From NCBI GenBank assembly GCA_030038195.1, contig JASHPJ010000064.1, forward strand, positions 1 to 40,271: a DNA stretch of 40,271 nt, written 5' to 3'. Below the pieces are notes generated by a model. It did no database searches. It was not told where the DNA came from and was given only the letters and a program-made list of their open reading frames with translations. Both the position numbers and the translations under genes were made by a program. Numbering within the stretch: the stretch's first letter is position 1; the number at the start of each line of letters is the position of its first letter. Below, in pieces: positions 6,320-15,578 of the stretch. The DNA is from Acidobacteriaceae bacterium (GTDB taxonomy: Bacteria; Acidobacteriota; Terriglobia; Terriglobales; Acidobacteriaceae).

Positions 6320-9300
6320 CTAATCCACGGTCAAAGTCACGTTCATCGAATGCGACACTCCTGTCGAGGTGATCGTGACCGGAATCGTATAGGTTCCGGC
6401 GGGCGTGCTCCCGGCGTAGCCTCCGTCAGGCGGATTGCCACCGGCTCCGCCGCTGGAGCTGGTACAACTCGACGCTCCGGCCGCAAGGATTGCAAGAACC
6501 ACAACCAGCACCAGAATCCTCATGCGCCGCACCAGCGCCAACGGCAGCAGAAACAGGCCGCATAGCAGCGGCACAGCGCGCCAGCCCAACGGATCGCCTG
6601 CGCGCGCAGCCGGGCTCGACTGGCCGGTTGCGATCTGCACCGTTACATTACCCTGCACGCTCGCGCTCAGCGTCTCCGATCCGGGATTAAACGTGCACGC
6701 CGCATTTGCCGGCAGCGTGCCGCACGCGAACGCAAACGCGCCCGACGAGCCGTTGGGCGTAATCACCAGCGCAAAGTTTGCCGTTTGTCCGCTGGATACC
6801 GTTATGCCTGCCGGTCCTGACACGGACAGCGCAAAATCAAAGCCCGTGCCAGCCAGCGCAATCGTCGCCGGCGTTGCTACGGCCGCGGACGAGACAGTCA
6901 GCGCACCTGTCGCCGGGCCTGCAGCCACCGGCGCAAACGTAACCGCCGCGGTGCAGCTCGCTCCGGCGGCCAGCGCTCCAGTGCAATTGTTCTGCGTAAG
7001 CTGAAATGGCGCCGTCACCTGCAGCGCGACCGAGCCGATGGAATAGCTGCTCGCGTTGGTCACCATCACCGCCTGCGCCGCGCTCGACTGGCCTACCCCG
7101 ACAACCGCTGCGAACGTCAGTTGCGAGGGATTCGCGCCCAGGCCGCTGGCAAGCTGCCCGGCGCCGTTGAGCGGCACTGAAACCGCCGTTACTCCAGCGG
7201 TCGATGAGGAAACCACCAGCGTAGCCACAGTCGCGCCCGTGCCCGCAGGCGTAAAGACGATCTGCGCCGCGCAGCTTGCGCCGTTGTTCAGCACTGCGCC
7301 GCAGGTCGTTGCCGCAATCGAGTAGCTGGCCGCAGCCGGGCCGGTGATCTGAAAGCCCACATTGGCCATCGGCGCGCCGCCGCTGTTGGTTACAATGACC
7401 GTCTGCGGCGCGCTGGCTACGCCCGGCTGCTGGTTGGTAAACGCCAGGCTCGCCGGGTTCACGCTGATTGCCGCCGGCGCTACACCCGTGCCGCTGAGCG
7501 AGACCGTCTGCTGCCGCAGCGCGTCGGTCACGGTAAGCGTGCCGGTGATGTTGCCCTGCTGGCCGGGAGCAAATTGCACACCGATGGCGCAGCTCGCCTG
7601 CGCCGCCAGTTGGGTGCCGCATCCATTTGTGATCTGAAAGCCGCTGGTCACCTGCACCGCAATCGATTCCAGCGGCTGGCCGCCTGCGTTGGTCAGCGTC
7701 ACAACCTGCGCGGCAGACAGTTGCCCCGTCGCCGTCGGCGGGAACGTAAGCGAGCTCGTGCTCAGCGTATCTGTTGGCGCGGTCAGACCTACACCTGTGA
7801 GCTCTGCAGTCTGCACGCCGGCGCCATCGGTGAGCGTCAGCATGCCTGTCGCCGGACCCGGCTGTGCAGGCTCAAACTCCAGCTCAATCTGGCACGCCGC
7901 ATGCGCCGCCAGCGACGCCGTGCCGCAGGCATTGCCGGCAATCGTAAACGGCCCGGTTACAGCAACAGCCATAACAGGAACCGCAGACCCGCTGCTGTTT
8001 GATACCGTGACCGGCAAGGCTGCGGACGTTGTGCCTGCTGCAACCGGCCCAAAGCTCACCAAGTCCGGCGACACGGTCACCACCCCTGCTGGAGTCCCGG
8101 TTCCGTCCAGGTCTACGGCAATCTGGCCGCCATAGACGTTAGCCTGGAGAGTCACCTGCCCGGTCTGCGCACCCGTCGCCGTGGGCGCAAACGCCACATC
8201 GATTGCGCAGCTTCCGCCTGCGGAAACCGGCGTATGGACACACCCGTCCATCTCGCTGAAAGCACCACTCGTCGCGACGGAGGTAATGGCGAGCGCGAGG
8301 CTGCCGGTGTTCTCGATTGTGATGGTCTGCGCGGCGCTGGCCGTCCCCACGGCCTGGTTGCCGAATTGGAGCGGCGCAGGAACCGCCGATGCCGTCGTCA
8401 GTCCAGTGCCCGCGCTCCAGAGCGGCGTTTGCCACACGCCGCGTCCGTAAGTGGCAGCGGCCAGCACCGGAGCGCTGGCGTCCGCGGGAGCCGCGCTGAG
8501 CGCGACGACCGGCGCATCCGGAAGACCAATGCCGAACATGGACCAGCAGGCAGAAGGCGCCAGCGCGCAGCCCGACCCGTTCGCCGTGAAAAAGACTCCC
8601 TGGTCGGTAGCGACGTAAACCACATTCGCATTCTGCGGATCGACCGCCGCGCTGTTAGCCGGGGTTGCGGGCAGGTTCGAGGTAAGATCGGCCCAGTGCG
8701 CTCCGCCGTCGCTGGAACGGTAGATGGTTTCGACCGCCTGCCGTGGCTGGCTGGCTCCCGCAATCGTCACGTAGACCGTATTCCCGGTTGTGTCGTGCGG
8801 ATCCACAAGAACGCTCGACACATCCAGCCCGTACTGGTTCAGCGGACGGCTGTCGTTGGTCACCGGATTCAGCGTCAGGTCGCTCACTGCCGGCGCCGCA
8901 TCGGAGGATGGATCGATTGTCACGCTCAGCACGTGTCCGGGCAGGTTTGCGCCTCCGTTGGCTGATCCGTACATGCCGAGATAGATCATCTCGCGGCCGC
9001 CTGGCAGCGCCATCGCCGTCATGGAGCGAATCAGCGCGTCGCCGTCGCAGGGCGCATGGCTTGCGCCGCTGTCGAGGACCGGCGTCACCGCGTTGTCCGC
9101 GCTCCAGCCCGACCCGTTCGCCGGCCCGCGCCACAGTTGACATGTGCCGACGAGCAGTTGCGTCGGGTCGAGCGGATCCACGAGGAACGGCGCGGGCACA
9201 GGCATGGCGCCCGCCGGCAGATTGACATCGGCATCGTTGACCACCGGGGCCGACCCGAAATCCGCCGGCGCACAGGGTGCAGACTGCAAGCACCGGTAGA

Positions 9301-11215
9301 TGGATACACCCGGCTCATTGTTCACGTACCACGCATTGCCGTTCGTGGGATCCACGGCCACCGGCCCGCCATAGCCGGAGAGAATCTGCGGCCAGTCTGC
9401 GGTTGCCGCCGTGCTCTTCACGCCCGCCGTTCCATTCACGCCCAGGCCGGCCATCAGGACGTAAGGCGTGCTTCCAACCGGTGACAGGCTCTCGACCTCC
9501 GCCAGTGAGCCCAGGCCGCCATTGAGATTCTGGAAGTGGCTGGCGTCGGACGGCGAGCACACCGGCCCGGTTTCGCCCATCGCATCCATCGACCGCCACA
9601 AACCGCTGTCATTGCCGGCAAAGATCTCCTGCGGATTGGCCGCGCTCCACGCAATCGCGTGCTGGAACTCCCCCACCTGCGCGCTCATGCAGGTTGTTGC
9701 GTTGGTCGTGTTGCGCCACGCGCAGCCCGCCGCCAGGCTGCACTTCCACAGGTCGTTCGCGCCAGCCATCAGCAGCGTGTCCTGCTGCGCGGGCACGGCC
9801 GCCAGCGCGAGAGTGTAGTTTCCATTCGCAATCGTCGCTGCGCCCTCGATCGTGCTGTTTTCGAGCGCGGCCGTGCTCCACTGCCGGCTGAAGGAAAGGT
9901 TTCCGTTGCCGCACGCGCCGCCGCTCAGGCCGCACGGGTCCTGCCACAAGCCCTGGTCCTGGTCGTTCAGGTCCACGGTCCAGGCAAAGGTGTCGCCCGT
10001 AACCGGATTCACCGCCAGCGCGCCGCGAAAGATAGGGCATGCCGTCGATCCAGCGATGCCCGGATCGGTGGGGCAAAGCGGCGTCGTCAGCCCCGTTCCC
10101 GGCTGCGTGGCGATGCGCGTCCAGGTCACGCCGTCTGGCGACGCGTAGTAGCCGTGGTAGCGCACTGCGGCCATAAACAACTGCCGCACCGGATTCCACA
10201 CCACCGCCGTAGCCGCGTTGCCGTCCGGATTGACGAAGGCATCGCGCGGACCCTGCACGTCTTCGCCCGGACCATCGGTGATCGTGGCCAGATGCCACGT
10301 TGCGCCGCTGTCAGCCGAGTAGTAAAGCCCCTCGTAGCTCAGGTTCGACTGCCCGGCATTCACCAGCGTTCCCTCATACGCCTGCGACACGGCCGCAACC
10401 ACGACCTGCGGGTTCACCGTGCTCCACGCGAACCCTGCAAACCCTTCGCCGATGAATCCGTAATCCTGTCCGCCCAGGCCGTCCTCGGCGTCCTGGGTCT
10501 CCTGGATCAGCGTCCACGTGTTCCCACCGTCGGTCGAGCGCAAAATGCCCGCGCCATAGTAAGAATCGAGCGCATCGTTGGGGTCGCCGGTGCCGGCCAG
10601 AATCACGCCTGTGCCGCCCGGCTGCACAGTCAGCGCGCCAATGCTGATGGAAGCATCCCAGACGCCGGCCAGCGCATTGACGGTGTCTGTCAGCGGAGTG
10701 AAAACTACTGTAGATGCATTCGCCGCGCCCGCGTTGCCGGCGGCCCACACGCCACCACCCGTGGTCCCCACGTAGAGACGATTGCCCGTCGCATCGGAAG
10801 GATCGAGTGCCAGCGCCGAGATGCGCCCCGTTACCAGCCCGTAATCCGGTGTGCTCACCGCTGTCGGTCCGAGCGGCTGCCAGGTGGGCGTTGCCGCGCC
10901 CAGGCTCGTGACTGGCTGCGCATGCACCGCTCGCCGCCGCGCAGCCAGCCGATGACCCGGCAGCCATCCGCGCTCAGCCAGAAAGCGCCGCGCCGCGGCC
11001 ACGCGTGGCGGCACAGCGAGCCGCTGCGCCGTTCTGCCCGCTTGCTGCGCGAAACCCGCTACAGTCAGCACGCACACAACCACTGCAAGAGCCTTGGCCC
11101 CAGGCAAGACGGCAGACCAGACAGCATGTCGCGCCCGGGGAAAGCGCTTGCCCACCCCGCTCCAGCAGGATGGTGGGCTGAGTTCGAACGGTAACATCCA
11201 GGCGCCCATGCGCAT
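6320..11215 (-). CDS. Giant exported protein: sortilin/BNR-like propeller plus five Hydin-type (choice-of-anchor D) modules
   Basis: The 1631-residue product has an N-terminal hydrophobic segment around residues 39-56 that should act as a signal peptide. Residues about 80-935 contain repeated BNR/Asp-box-like motifs (ILRSTDGGNTWTLI, LYYSADSGATWHLA, IYRSSDGGAHWADL), typical of sortilin/VPS10-like beta-propellers. Residues about 945-1440 form five tandem beta-sandwich modules of about 100 residues. Each has a LxFGNQAVGTxS-like opening, one or two cysteines and a closing GTG, as in ASPM-SPD-2-Hydin domains. A further Ig-like part holds two hydrophobic helices around residues 1545-1580 split by VRRMR, then a Ser/Gly-rich stretch starting SSCTSSSGG, and ends in a TPAGTYTIPVTITSTG strand. 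Proteins like this are surface or secreted in acidobacteria; the ligand is unknown. The start among three nearby ATGs (11215, 11209, 11197) is uncertain. It is monocistronic. Confidence 0.85.
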   Translation of the reverse strand: MRMGAWMLPFELSPPSCWSGVGKRFPRARHAVWSAVLPGAKALAVVVCVLTVAGFAQQAGRTAQRLAVPPRVAAARRFLAERGWLPGHRLAARRRAVHAQPVTSLGAATPTWQPLGPTAVSTPDYGLVTGRISALALDPSDATGNRLYVGTTGGGVWAAGNAGAANASTVVFTPLTDTVNALAGVWDASISIGALTVQPGGTGVILAGTGDPNDALDSYYGAGILRSTDGGNTWTLIQETQDAEDGLGGQDYGFIGEGFAGFAWSTVNPQVVVAAVSQAYEGTLVNAGQSNLSYEGLYYSADSGATWHLATITDGPGEDVQGPRDAFVNPDGNAATAVVWNPVRQLFMAAVRYHGYYASPDGVTWTRIATQPGTGLTTPLCPTDPGIAGSTACPIFRGALAVNPVTGDTFAWTVDLNDQDQGLWQDPCGLSGGACGNGNLSFSRQWSTAALENSTIEGAATIANGNYTLALAAVPAQQDTLLMAGANDLWKCSLAAGCAWRNTTNATTCMSAQVGEFQHAIAWSAANPQEIFAGNDSGLWRSMDAMGETGPVCSPSDASHFQNLNGGLGSLAEVESLSPVGSTPYVLMAGLGVNGTAGVKSTAATADWPQILSGYGGPVAVDPTNGNAWYVNNEPGVSIYRCLQSAPCAPADFGSAPVVNDADVNLPAGAMPVPAPFLVDPLDPTQLLVGTCQLWRGPANGSGWSADNAVTPVLDSGASHAPCDGDALIRSMTAMALPGGREMIYLGMYGSANGGANLPGHVLSVTIDPSSDAAPAVSDLTLNPVTNDSRPLNQYGLDVSSVLVDPHDTTGNTVYVTIAGASQPRQAVETIYRSSDGGAHWADLTSNLPATPANSAAVDPQNANVVYVATDQGVFFTANGSGCALAPSACWSMFGIGLPDAPVVALSAAPADASAPVLAAATYGRGVWQTPLWSAGTGLTTASAVPAPLQFGNQAVGTASAAQTITIENTGSLALAITSVATSGAFSEMDGCVHTPVSAGGSCAIDVAFAPTATGAQTGQVTLQANVYGGQIAVDLDGTGTPAGVVTVSPDLVSFGPVAAGTTSAALPVTVSNSSGSAVPVMAVAVTGPFTIAGNACGTASLAAHAACQIELEFEPAQPGPATGMLTLTDGAGVQTAELTGVGLTAPTDTLSTSSLTFPPTATGQLSAAQVVTLTNAGGQPLESIAVQVTSGFQITNGCGTQLAAQASCAIGVQFAPGQQGNITGTLTVTDALRQQTVSLSGTGVAPAAISVNPASLAFTNQQPGVASAPQTVIVTNSGGAPMANVGFQITGPAAASYSIAATTCGAVLNNGASCAAQIVFTPAGTGATVATLVVSSSTAGVTAVSVPLNGAGQLASGLGANPSQLTFAAVVGVGQSSAAQAVMVTNASSYSIGSVALQVTAPFQLTQNNCTGALAAGASCTAAVTFAPVAAGPATGALTVSSAAVATPATIALAGTGFDFALSVSGPAGITVSSGQTANFALVITPNGSSGAFAFACGTLPANAACTFNPGSETLSASVQGNVTVQIATGQSSPAARAGDPLGWRAVPLLCGLFLLPLALVRRMRILVLVVVLAILAAGASSCTSSSGGAGGNPPDGGYAGSTPAGTYTIPVTITSTGVSHSMNVTLTVD

Positions 11216-11474
11216 CCGAATTTCGGATTTGGCCTCCCACTTGCATAAAAATCTTCAAATGGGAATGTGCGCAGAATCCATCGGATTGCGCTCGAAACGG
11301 CACGCAGTTTCCGGGTTTGGAATTTAACCCATTATAGGACAACTGCGTTCCCTGGGGTCTGAACCACCAGGCCATGCGCCGCGGCGCACCCGCACACAGG
11401 GCCGAAATGACTCAGGAGACTGGAGATGGCTGCATCCATGCCGACGGATGTATGGGAAAGATTCCTCGGGGGCT

Positions 11475-11590
11475 AGAGCGTTCTCGGTTCCTATGTTGAC
11501 AAACCGGCATCGTTAAAGGTGGCTTTTTCTTGAGGAAAAAGCCACTCGACGGCATCAACTTTGTAAAGACCTGAACCGAAAACGCTGTAG
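11475..11590. mobile_element. MITE-like palindromic element, copy A
   Basis: Imperfect terminal inverted repeats AGCGTTCTCGGTTC (11477-11490) and GAACCGAAAACGCT (11573-11586) match at 13 of 14 positions. In the centre is a perfect 11-bp hairpin GTGGCTTTTTC/GAAAAAGCCAC (11519-11529 and 11535-11545) with loop TTGAG, followed by ACTCG after the shared stem-end CC(A). A second copy with the same core and loop lies at 27597-27716. It has no open frame, so it would be non-autonomous. Confidence 0.7.
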
Positions 11591-11748
11591 TGTCCTGAGT
11601 CTGAAGTTCCTGGCATGATTTGCGAAAAGCAACCGTGGGTCCCGCCACGGCGGATCTTTGACCTTCGACTCCGCAGGCCGCAAAAACGCGGCTTGCTACG
11701 CTCAGGATGACAGCGTATTGGTGATGCGAACTTCAGACTCAGGACACT
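11589..11748. repeat. 160-bp element bounded by a perfect 21-bp inverted repeat
   Basis: AGTGTCCTGAGTCTGAAGTTC at 11589-11609 is repeated exactly as its reverse complement at 11728-11748. The roughly 118 bp between contain no gene, but include CGCAGGCCGCAAAAACGCGG and the stretch GCTTGCTACGCTCAGGATGA. It abuts the right end of MITE copy A. It lies just downstream of ctaF, so the pair could also act as a large hairpin at the end of the respiratory operon. Confidence 0.7.
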
Positions 11749-11764
11749 GGAGCGGCTGTCCTTT

Positions 11765-12079
11765 TTACCACCGGCCCCAGGCGCGGCTCACATAGTCGGC
11801 CAGGGTCATGCTGATCAGGCACAGGAAGACGAACAGCCCGGAGACCACGGTGAGCTTGGTCAGCCGGGGGCTGTACTTGACGTGCATAAAGAACAGCACC
11901 ACCAACGACGCCTTGATGACCGCGATGGCCAGGGCCACAACCGCGTTGAAAACGTACATTTCAACGTAGGAGGCCGCAACCGTCGTGGCAGTAAGCGTCA
12001 GCAGCGCCAGCAGGATGGCCACATAGACTTTGGGGCTGACAATATGTTGCTCGTGTTCAGGTGAGTCGCTCATATCCAT
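11765..12079 (-). CDS. ctaF: caa3-type cytochrome oxidase subunit IV
   Basis: This is the small membrane subunit IV of a caa3-type haem-copper oxidase, which stabilises the core complex. It has 104 residues with three hydrophobic segments: about residues 19-38, 45-68 (AVVALAIAVIKASLVVLFFM) and 75-96. The motif KASLVVLFFMHVKYS is characteristic of the CtaF/COX IV prokaryotic family. It starts nine bases after the ctaE stop and is the last gene of the run that begins at actA. The repeats directly downstream mark the end of the operon. Confidence 0.9.
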   Translation of the reverse strand: MDMSDSPEHEQHIVSPKVYVAILLALLTLTATTVAASYVEMYVFNAVVALAIAVIKASLVVLFFMHVKYSPRLTKLTVVSGLFVFLCLISMTLADYVSRAWGRW

Positions 12080-12088
12080 GTGTCCTTG

Positions 12089-12844
12089 TCATTGGTGCCT
12101 GCTGATGAGGTATAGAAGCGGGAACAGGAATATCCAGACGATGTCGACGAAGTGCCAGTACAGTCCGAAGTTCTCAACAAATGTTACGTGCCCCGAGGTG
12201 TAAGCTCCGGCCTTCGCTCGCACGATCATGAACCCCAGGATGCAGATGCCAATGACCATGTGCAGAGCGTGCATGCCGGTCATGGCGAAATAAAGGAAGA
12301 AATACTGCTGGGCCTTGCTGGCCATGTCCGGCGCAAGGGGCTTGTCGTGATACTCCGCGTAGACCTCGTGGTCCGATGCCGGATTGAGGAACGTCTGATC
12401 GCTGTAGTGCAGGCCAGGGACATGGAACTTCACCCACTTCTCGTGCCATTCGATGCCCTTGATGCCGAGAAAGACGAGGCCCAGGATAAACGTCAGCACC
12501 AGGCACAACAGCAGGGCGCTCTTGCGCCGCATCTGCGCGTTCCACACGCTCATCGCCATGGTGAAGCTGGAGATGATCAGCACCGTCGTGTTGGCCGTGC
12601 CCCAGAAGATGCTCAACTGGTGCGAGCCCTCGACAAAGGCCGGATAATACCAGTTGCGCAGGATCAGGTAGGCGGTAAACAGGCCGCCAAAGAACATGAT
12701 TTCCGTCAGCAGGAAGAGCCACATGGCAAAGTTGGTGGCGTCAAACTGCTGGTTGACGGTTTCGAAGTGGTGGCGCTGGTAAGGCGGGTGCTCGTGATGG
12801 GCACCGGCCTCTGCACCGTGCGCGATTGCCGTGCTATCCGACAC
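12089..12844 (-). CDS. ctaE: Cytochrome c oxidase subunit III
   Basis: Subunit III of the haem-copper oxidase supports proton uptake and stability of subunit I. The 251-residue protein has a hydrophilic N-terminus and then membrane segments beginning [20 protein letters not shown] (about residues 37-56), with four more helices. The C-terminal [20 protein letters not shown] is the classical subunit III ending. The ATG overlaps the end of ctaD by 11 bases, so translation is probably coupled. The five-helix length fits the short bacterial form. Confidence 0.96.
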   Translation of the reverse strand: MSDSTAIAHGAEAGAHHEHPPYQRHHFETVNQQFDATNFAMWLFLLTEIMFFGGLFTAYLILRNWYYPAFVEGSHQLSIFWGTANTTVLIISSFTMAMSVWNAQMRRKSALLLCLVLTFILGLVFLGIKGIEWHEKWVKFHVPGLHYSDQTFLNPASDHEVYAEYHDKPLAPDMASKAQQYFFLYFAMTGMHALHMVIGICILGFMIVRAKAGAYTSGHVTFVENFGLYWHFVDIVWIFLFPLLYLISRHQ

Positions 12845-14501
12845 TGGCTACCTCTTTCTGCTGCTGGCGTTCCAACCACTCGTAGTCATACGCTTCGCGA
12901 TCCATGATGGGAATCTCGGCGAAATTTTCCGTGAGCGGCGGCGACTGCGTCTGCCACTCAAGCCCGGTGGCCTGCCAGGGATTGTCTCCCGCAATCTCGC
13001 CGTACTTCAGCGACCAGGTGAGGTAGAGAATCGGCAGCAGGTAGCCCACGCCCAGAATAGTGGCGCCGGCGCTCGAGAAAACATTCAGCACCTGGAACTC
13101 CGGCGGATACGCCGCATAGCGCCGCGGCATGCCCAGAGTGCCCAGGATAAACTGCGGGAAGAACGTCAGGTTGAACCCGATGAAGGTAACCACTGCGGCC
13201 AGTTGCGAGATCTTTTCCGGGTACATCCGGCCCGTCCACTTGGGCCACCAGAAGTGAATGCCGGCGAGGAAGGCCATCAGCATGCCGCCCACCATTACGA
13301 AGTGGAAGTGCGCGACGATGAAGTAGGTCTCCGTCAGGTGGATGTCGGTTCCGGTTGCGCCCAGGAAGACGCCGGTCATGCCGCCGATGGTGAACAGGCC
13401 CATGAAGCCGAAGGCATAGAGCATCGGCGTCTCGAAGGTGATGGAGCCCTTGTACAGCGTGAAGGACCAGTTGAAGATCTTGATCGCCGAAGGCACCGCG
13501 ACCAGCATGGTCAGCAGCGAGAAGACCAGCGCCGAGTAGTTCGAGATGCCCATGATGAACATATGGTGGGCCCAGACGAAGAAGCCGAAGACGGCGATGG
13601 CCACCGACGAAAACGCCACCGCGGTGTAACCGAAGACACGCTTGCGGCTGAAGGTCGAAACCACCTCGGAGATGACTCCCATGCCCGGCAGGATCATGAT
13701 GTACACCGCCGGATGCGAGTAGAACCAGAACAGGTGCTGGAACAGCAGCGGATCGCCGCCTTTGGCCGGGTCAAAGACGCCGATGCCCACCGTGCGCTCC
13801 AGAACGATCAGCACCAGGGTGATAGCCAGCACCGGGGTGCCCAGCACCATCAGGATCGAGGCCGCGTAGTTCGACCAGACGAACAGCGGAAGCCGGAACC
13901 AGGTCATGCCGGGGCAGCGCATCTTGTGGATGGTGACAATGAAGTTCAGCCCGGTAAAGATCGAGCTGAAGCCGGCCACGAATACCGCCAGGCCGGCCGA
14001 GATCACGTTGGTGTTCAGGTAATGCGTTGAGAGCGGCGTGGTAAATGTCCACCCGGTATCCACGCCGCCGGCGGCCATCGTGTACAGCATCATGGCGCCG
14101 GCGATGATGTAAAGGTACCAGCTCAGCAGGTTGATCTTGGGCAGCGCCAGATCCTTGGCGCCGACCATGAGCGGCATCAGAAAATTGCCGATCGTGGCCG
14201 GCACCGACGGCACCAGGAAGAAAAAGACCATGATCAGGCCGTGCATCGAGAACACCTTGTTGTAGGTGTCGGCCGCCATCAGGTCGCTCTGGGGCGTCAG
14301 CAGCTCCAGGCGGATGAGACCGGCCAGGGCCCCGCCAATAAAGAAGAAGAACGTGATCGAGATCAGGTAGAGCGTCGCAATCCGCTTATGGTCGCCGGTG
14401 AGCAGCCAACTGAGCAGGCCGTTCTCTTTGGTCAGGAAGTTCACTTTGGGAACCCGGGCCGTGGCTTGATCGGGAAGACTAACGATCGTAACAGCGCTCA
14501 T
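12834..14501 (-). CDS. ctaD: Cytochrome c oxidase subunit I, A2-type caa3
   Basis: The catalytic subunit binds the low-spin haem, the high-spin haem and CuB, where O2 is reduced and protons are pumped. The 555 residues contain about twelve membrane helices. CuB and cross-linked Tyr ligands lie in [16 protein letters not shown], and the paired CuB histidines in [11 protein letters not shown]. The haem ligands are in the later HFHFVMVGG. The usual A1 glutamate before the VY pair is absent: the YSHPAVY motif (the YS signature) places it in the A2 subfamily, as in Thermus caa3. The start overlaps the ctaC stop by four bases (ATGA). Full length, with no sign of damage. Confidence 0.97.
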   Translation of the reverse strand: MSAVTIVSLPDQATARVPKVNFLTKENGLLSWLLTGDHKRIATLYLISITFFFFIGGALAGLIRLELLTPQSDLMAADTYNKVFSMHGLIMVFFFLVPSVPATIGNFLMPLMVGAKDLALPKINLLSWYLYIIAGAMMLYTMAAGGVDTGWTFTTPLSTHYLNTNVISAGLAVFVAGFSSIFTGLNFIVTIHKMRCPGMTWFRLPLFVWSNYAASILMVLGTPVLAITLVLIVLERTVGIGVFDPAKGGDPLLFQHLFWFYSHPAVYIMILPGMGVISEVVSTFSRKRVFGYTAVAFSSVAIAVFGFFVWAHHMFIMGISNYSALVFSLLTMLVAVPSAIKIFNWSFTLYKGSITFETPMLYAFGFMGLFTIGGMTGVFLGATGTDIHLTETYFIVAHFHFVMVGGMLMAFLAGIHFWWPKWTGRMYPEKISQLAAVVTFIGFNLTFFPQFILGTLGMPRRYAAYPPEFQVLNVFSSAGATILGVGYLLPILYLTWSLKYGEIAGDNPWQATGLEWQTQSPPLTENFAEIPIMDREAYDYEWLERQQQKEVASVG

Positions 14502-15574
14502 TGTTTAACCTCCTCTGGCCCAGCGGCTGTTTTGCCTGCTGGCGCCGTTCCGCCCTCGTTTCCGGGGAGCAGCTCGGTGGTGTTCAGGGTTTGCTGGAGA
14601 CGGTAATCGGACTGGAGATTCTTGATGTATTCCACCAGGGCAAAGACGCCCTCTTCGCTGATCTGCCCCTGGTAGGTGGGCATGATGGGGGTGTAGCCCT
14701 GGGTGATGTTTTGCGTCGGATTGAGGATCGCGTTGCGCAGATAGGCGTCGTCCACGTCCACGCTCTGCCCGGTTGCAAGAGTCAGCCTCGATCCGTAGAC
14801 GCCCACCAGGTTCGGCCCGCGCGCATCGGGCTTGGAATTGTGGCAGGCGTTGCAGCTCAGGCTGGCGAACAGCCGCTCGCCATTCTGCGCCAGCGAGTTG
14901 CCGCTGGTTGAGCCGGCCAGCCACTTCCGGAAGTCGTCCGGCGTCATCACCACCACGTCGCCGATCATCTGCGAATGGTTGGTGCCGCAGTACTGCGTGC
15001 AAAAGAGATGATAGGTGCCGGGCGTGGTGGCCTCAAACCACACCGACGTGTAGCGGCCCGGAATCGCCTCGCGCTTTACGCGGAAGGCCGGGATCGAAAA
15101 GCTGTGAAAGACGTCCTGGGAGATAAGCGTCAACTGCACCGCGCGCCCGACCGGCACATGCAGCGAGTTGATCTCGTGCTGTCCGCCCGGATGCTCCACC
15201 TTCCACATCCACTGCTTGCCCACCACGTAGATGTTCATGGCGTTGGCCGGCGGCGTGTAGACGCGGAAGTAGAGCAGCGCGCCCCACACGAACATCACCA
15301 GGAACAAGCCCAGCGGAATGATGGTCCACGTGGCTTCCAGCAGCGTGGAGCCTTCGATCTGGGTCGCCACCGGATGCCGCTTTTTGCTGTAGAGCAGCGA
15401 GAAGCTCAAGATCAGCAGGATGACCAGCGTCAGGCCGACCAGGCTGACCAGGACCATGAAGAAATACAGCGCGTCCATCTGCGGCGCAATCTTCGACGCC
15501 TCGGGCGGAAACAGCTTGAAATTCGTCAACCACTTGACGAGAAACTGCCAGAGTACTGGGCTGATGTGGCTCAT
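14498..15574 (-). CDS. ctaC: Cytochrome c oxidase subunit II with fused cytochrome c domain
   Basis: Subunit II receives electrons and passes them via CuA to subunit I. The 358-residue protein has two membrane helices (about residues 34-58 and 79-102). The cupredoxin domain carries the CuA site [12 protein letters not shown] near residue 190, with all Cys, His and Met ligands present. A C-terminal cytochrome c domain has the haem motif SCNACH near residue 240 and the probable axial Met in PIMPTY. The fusion defines a caa3 oxidase, so no soluble cytochrome c may be needed. It starts four bases after the SCO gene and overlaps ctaD. The Gln in CTQYC replaces the commoner Glu, whose contribution is a backbone carbonyl, so function should be kept. 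Confidence 0.97.
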   Translation of the reverse strand: MSHISPVLWQFLVKWLTNFKLFPPEASKIAPQMDALYFFMVLVSLVGLTLVILLILSFSLLYSKKRHPVATQIEGSTLLEATWTIIPLGLFLVMFVWGALLYFRVYTPPANAMNIYVVGKQWMWKVEHPGGQHEINSLHVPVGRAVQLTLISQDVFHSFSIPAFRVKREAIPGRYTSVWFEATTPGTYHLFCTQYCGTNHSQMIGDVVVMTPDDFRKWLAGSTSGNSLAQNGERLFASLSCNACHNSKPDARGPNLVGVYGSRLTLATGQSVDVDDAYLRNAILNPTQNITQGYTPIMPTYQGQISEEGVFALVEYIKNLQSDYRLQQTLNTTELLPGNEGGTAPAGKTAAGPEEVKQ

Positions 15575-15578
15575 TCCG

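Noticed and set aside
9536..11194. 552-codon plus-strand frame across the propeller gene
   Set aside because: Antisense of a protein with clear BNR motifs; no domain and Arg-rich throughout.
11331..11336. TATAAT on the minus strand upstream of the giant gene as a promoter
   Set aside because: A perfect -10 hexamer, but no -35-like sequence at 16-18 bp; too weak to list as a feature.
13681..13740. Loss of the key glutamate in ctaD
   Set aside because: The YSHPAVY motif is the normal signature of A2-type oxidases, not a defect.
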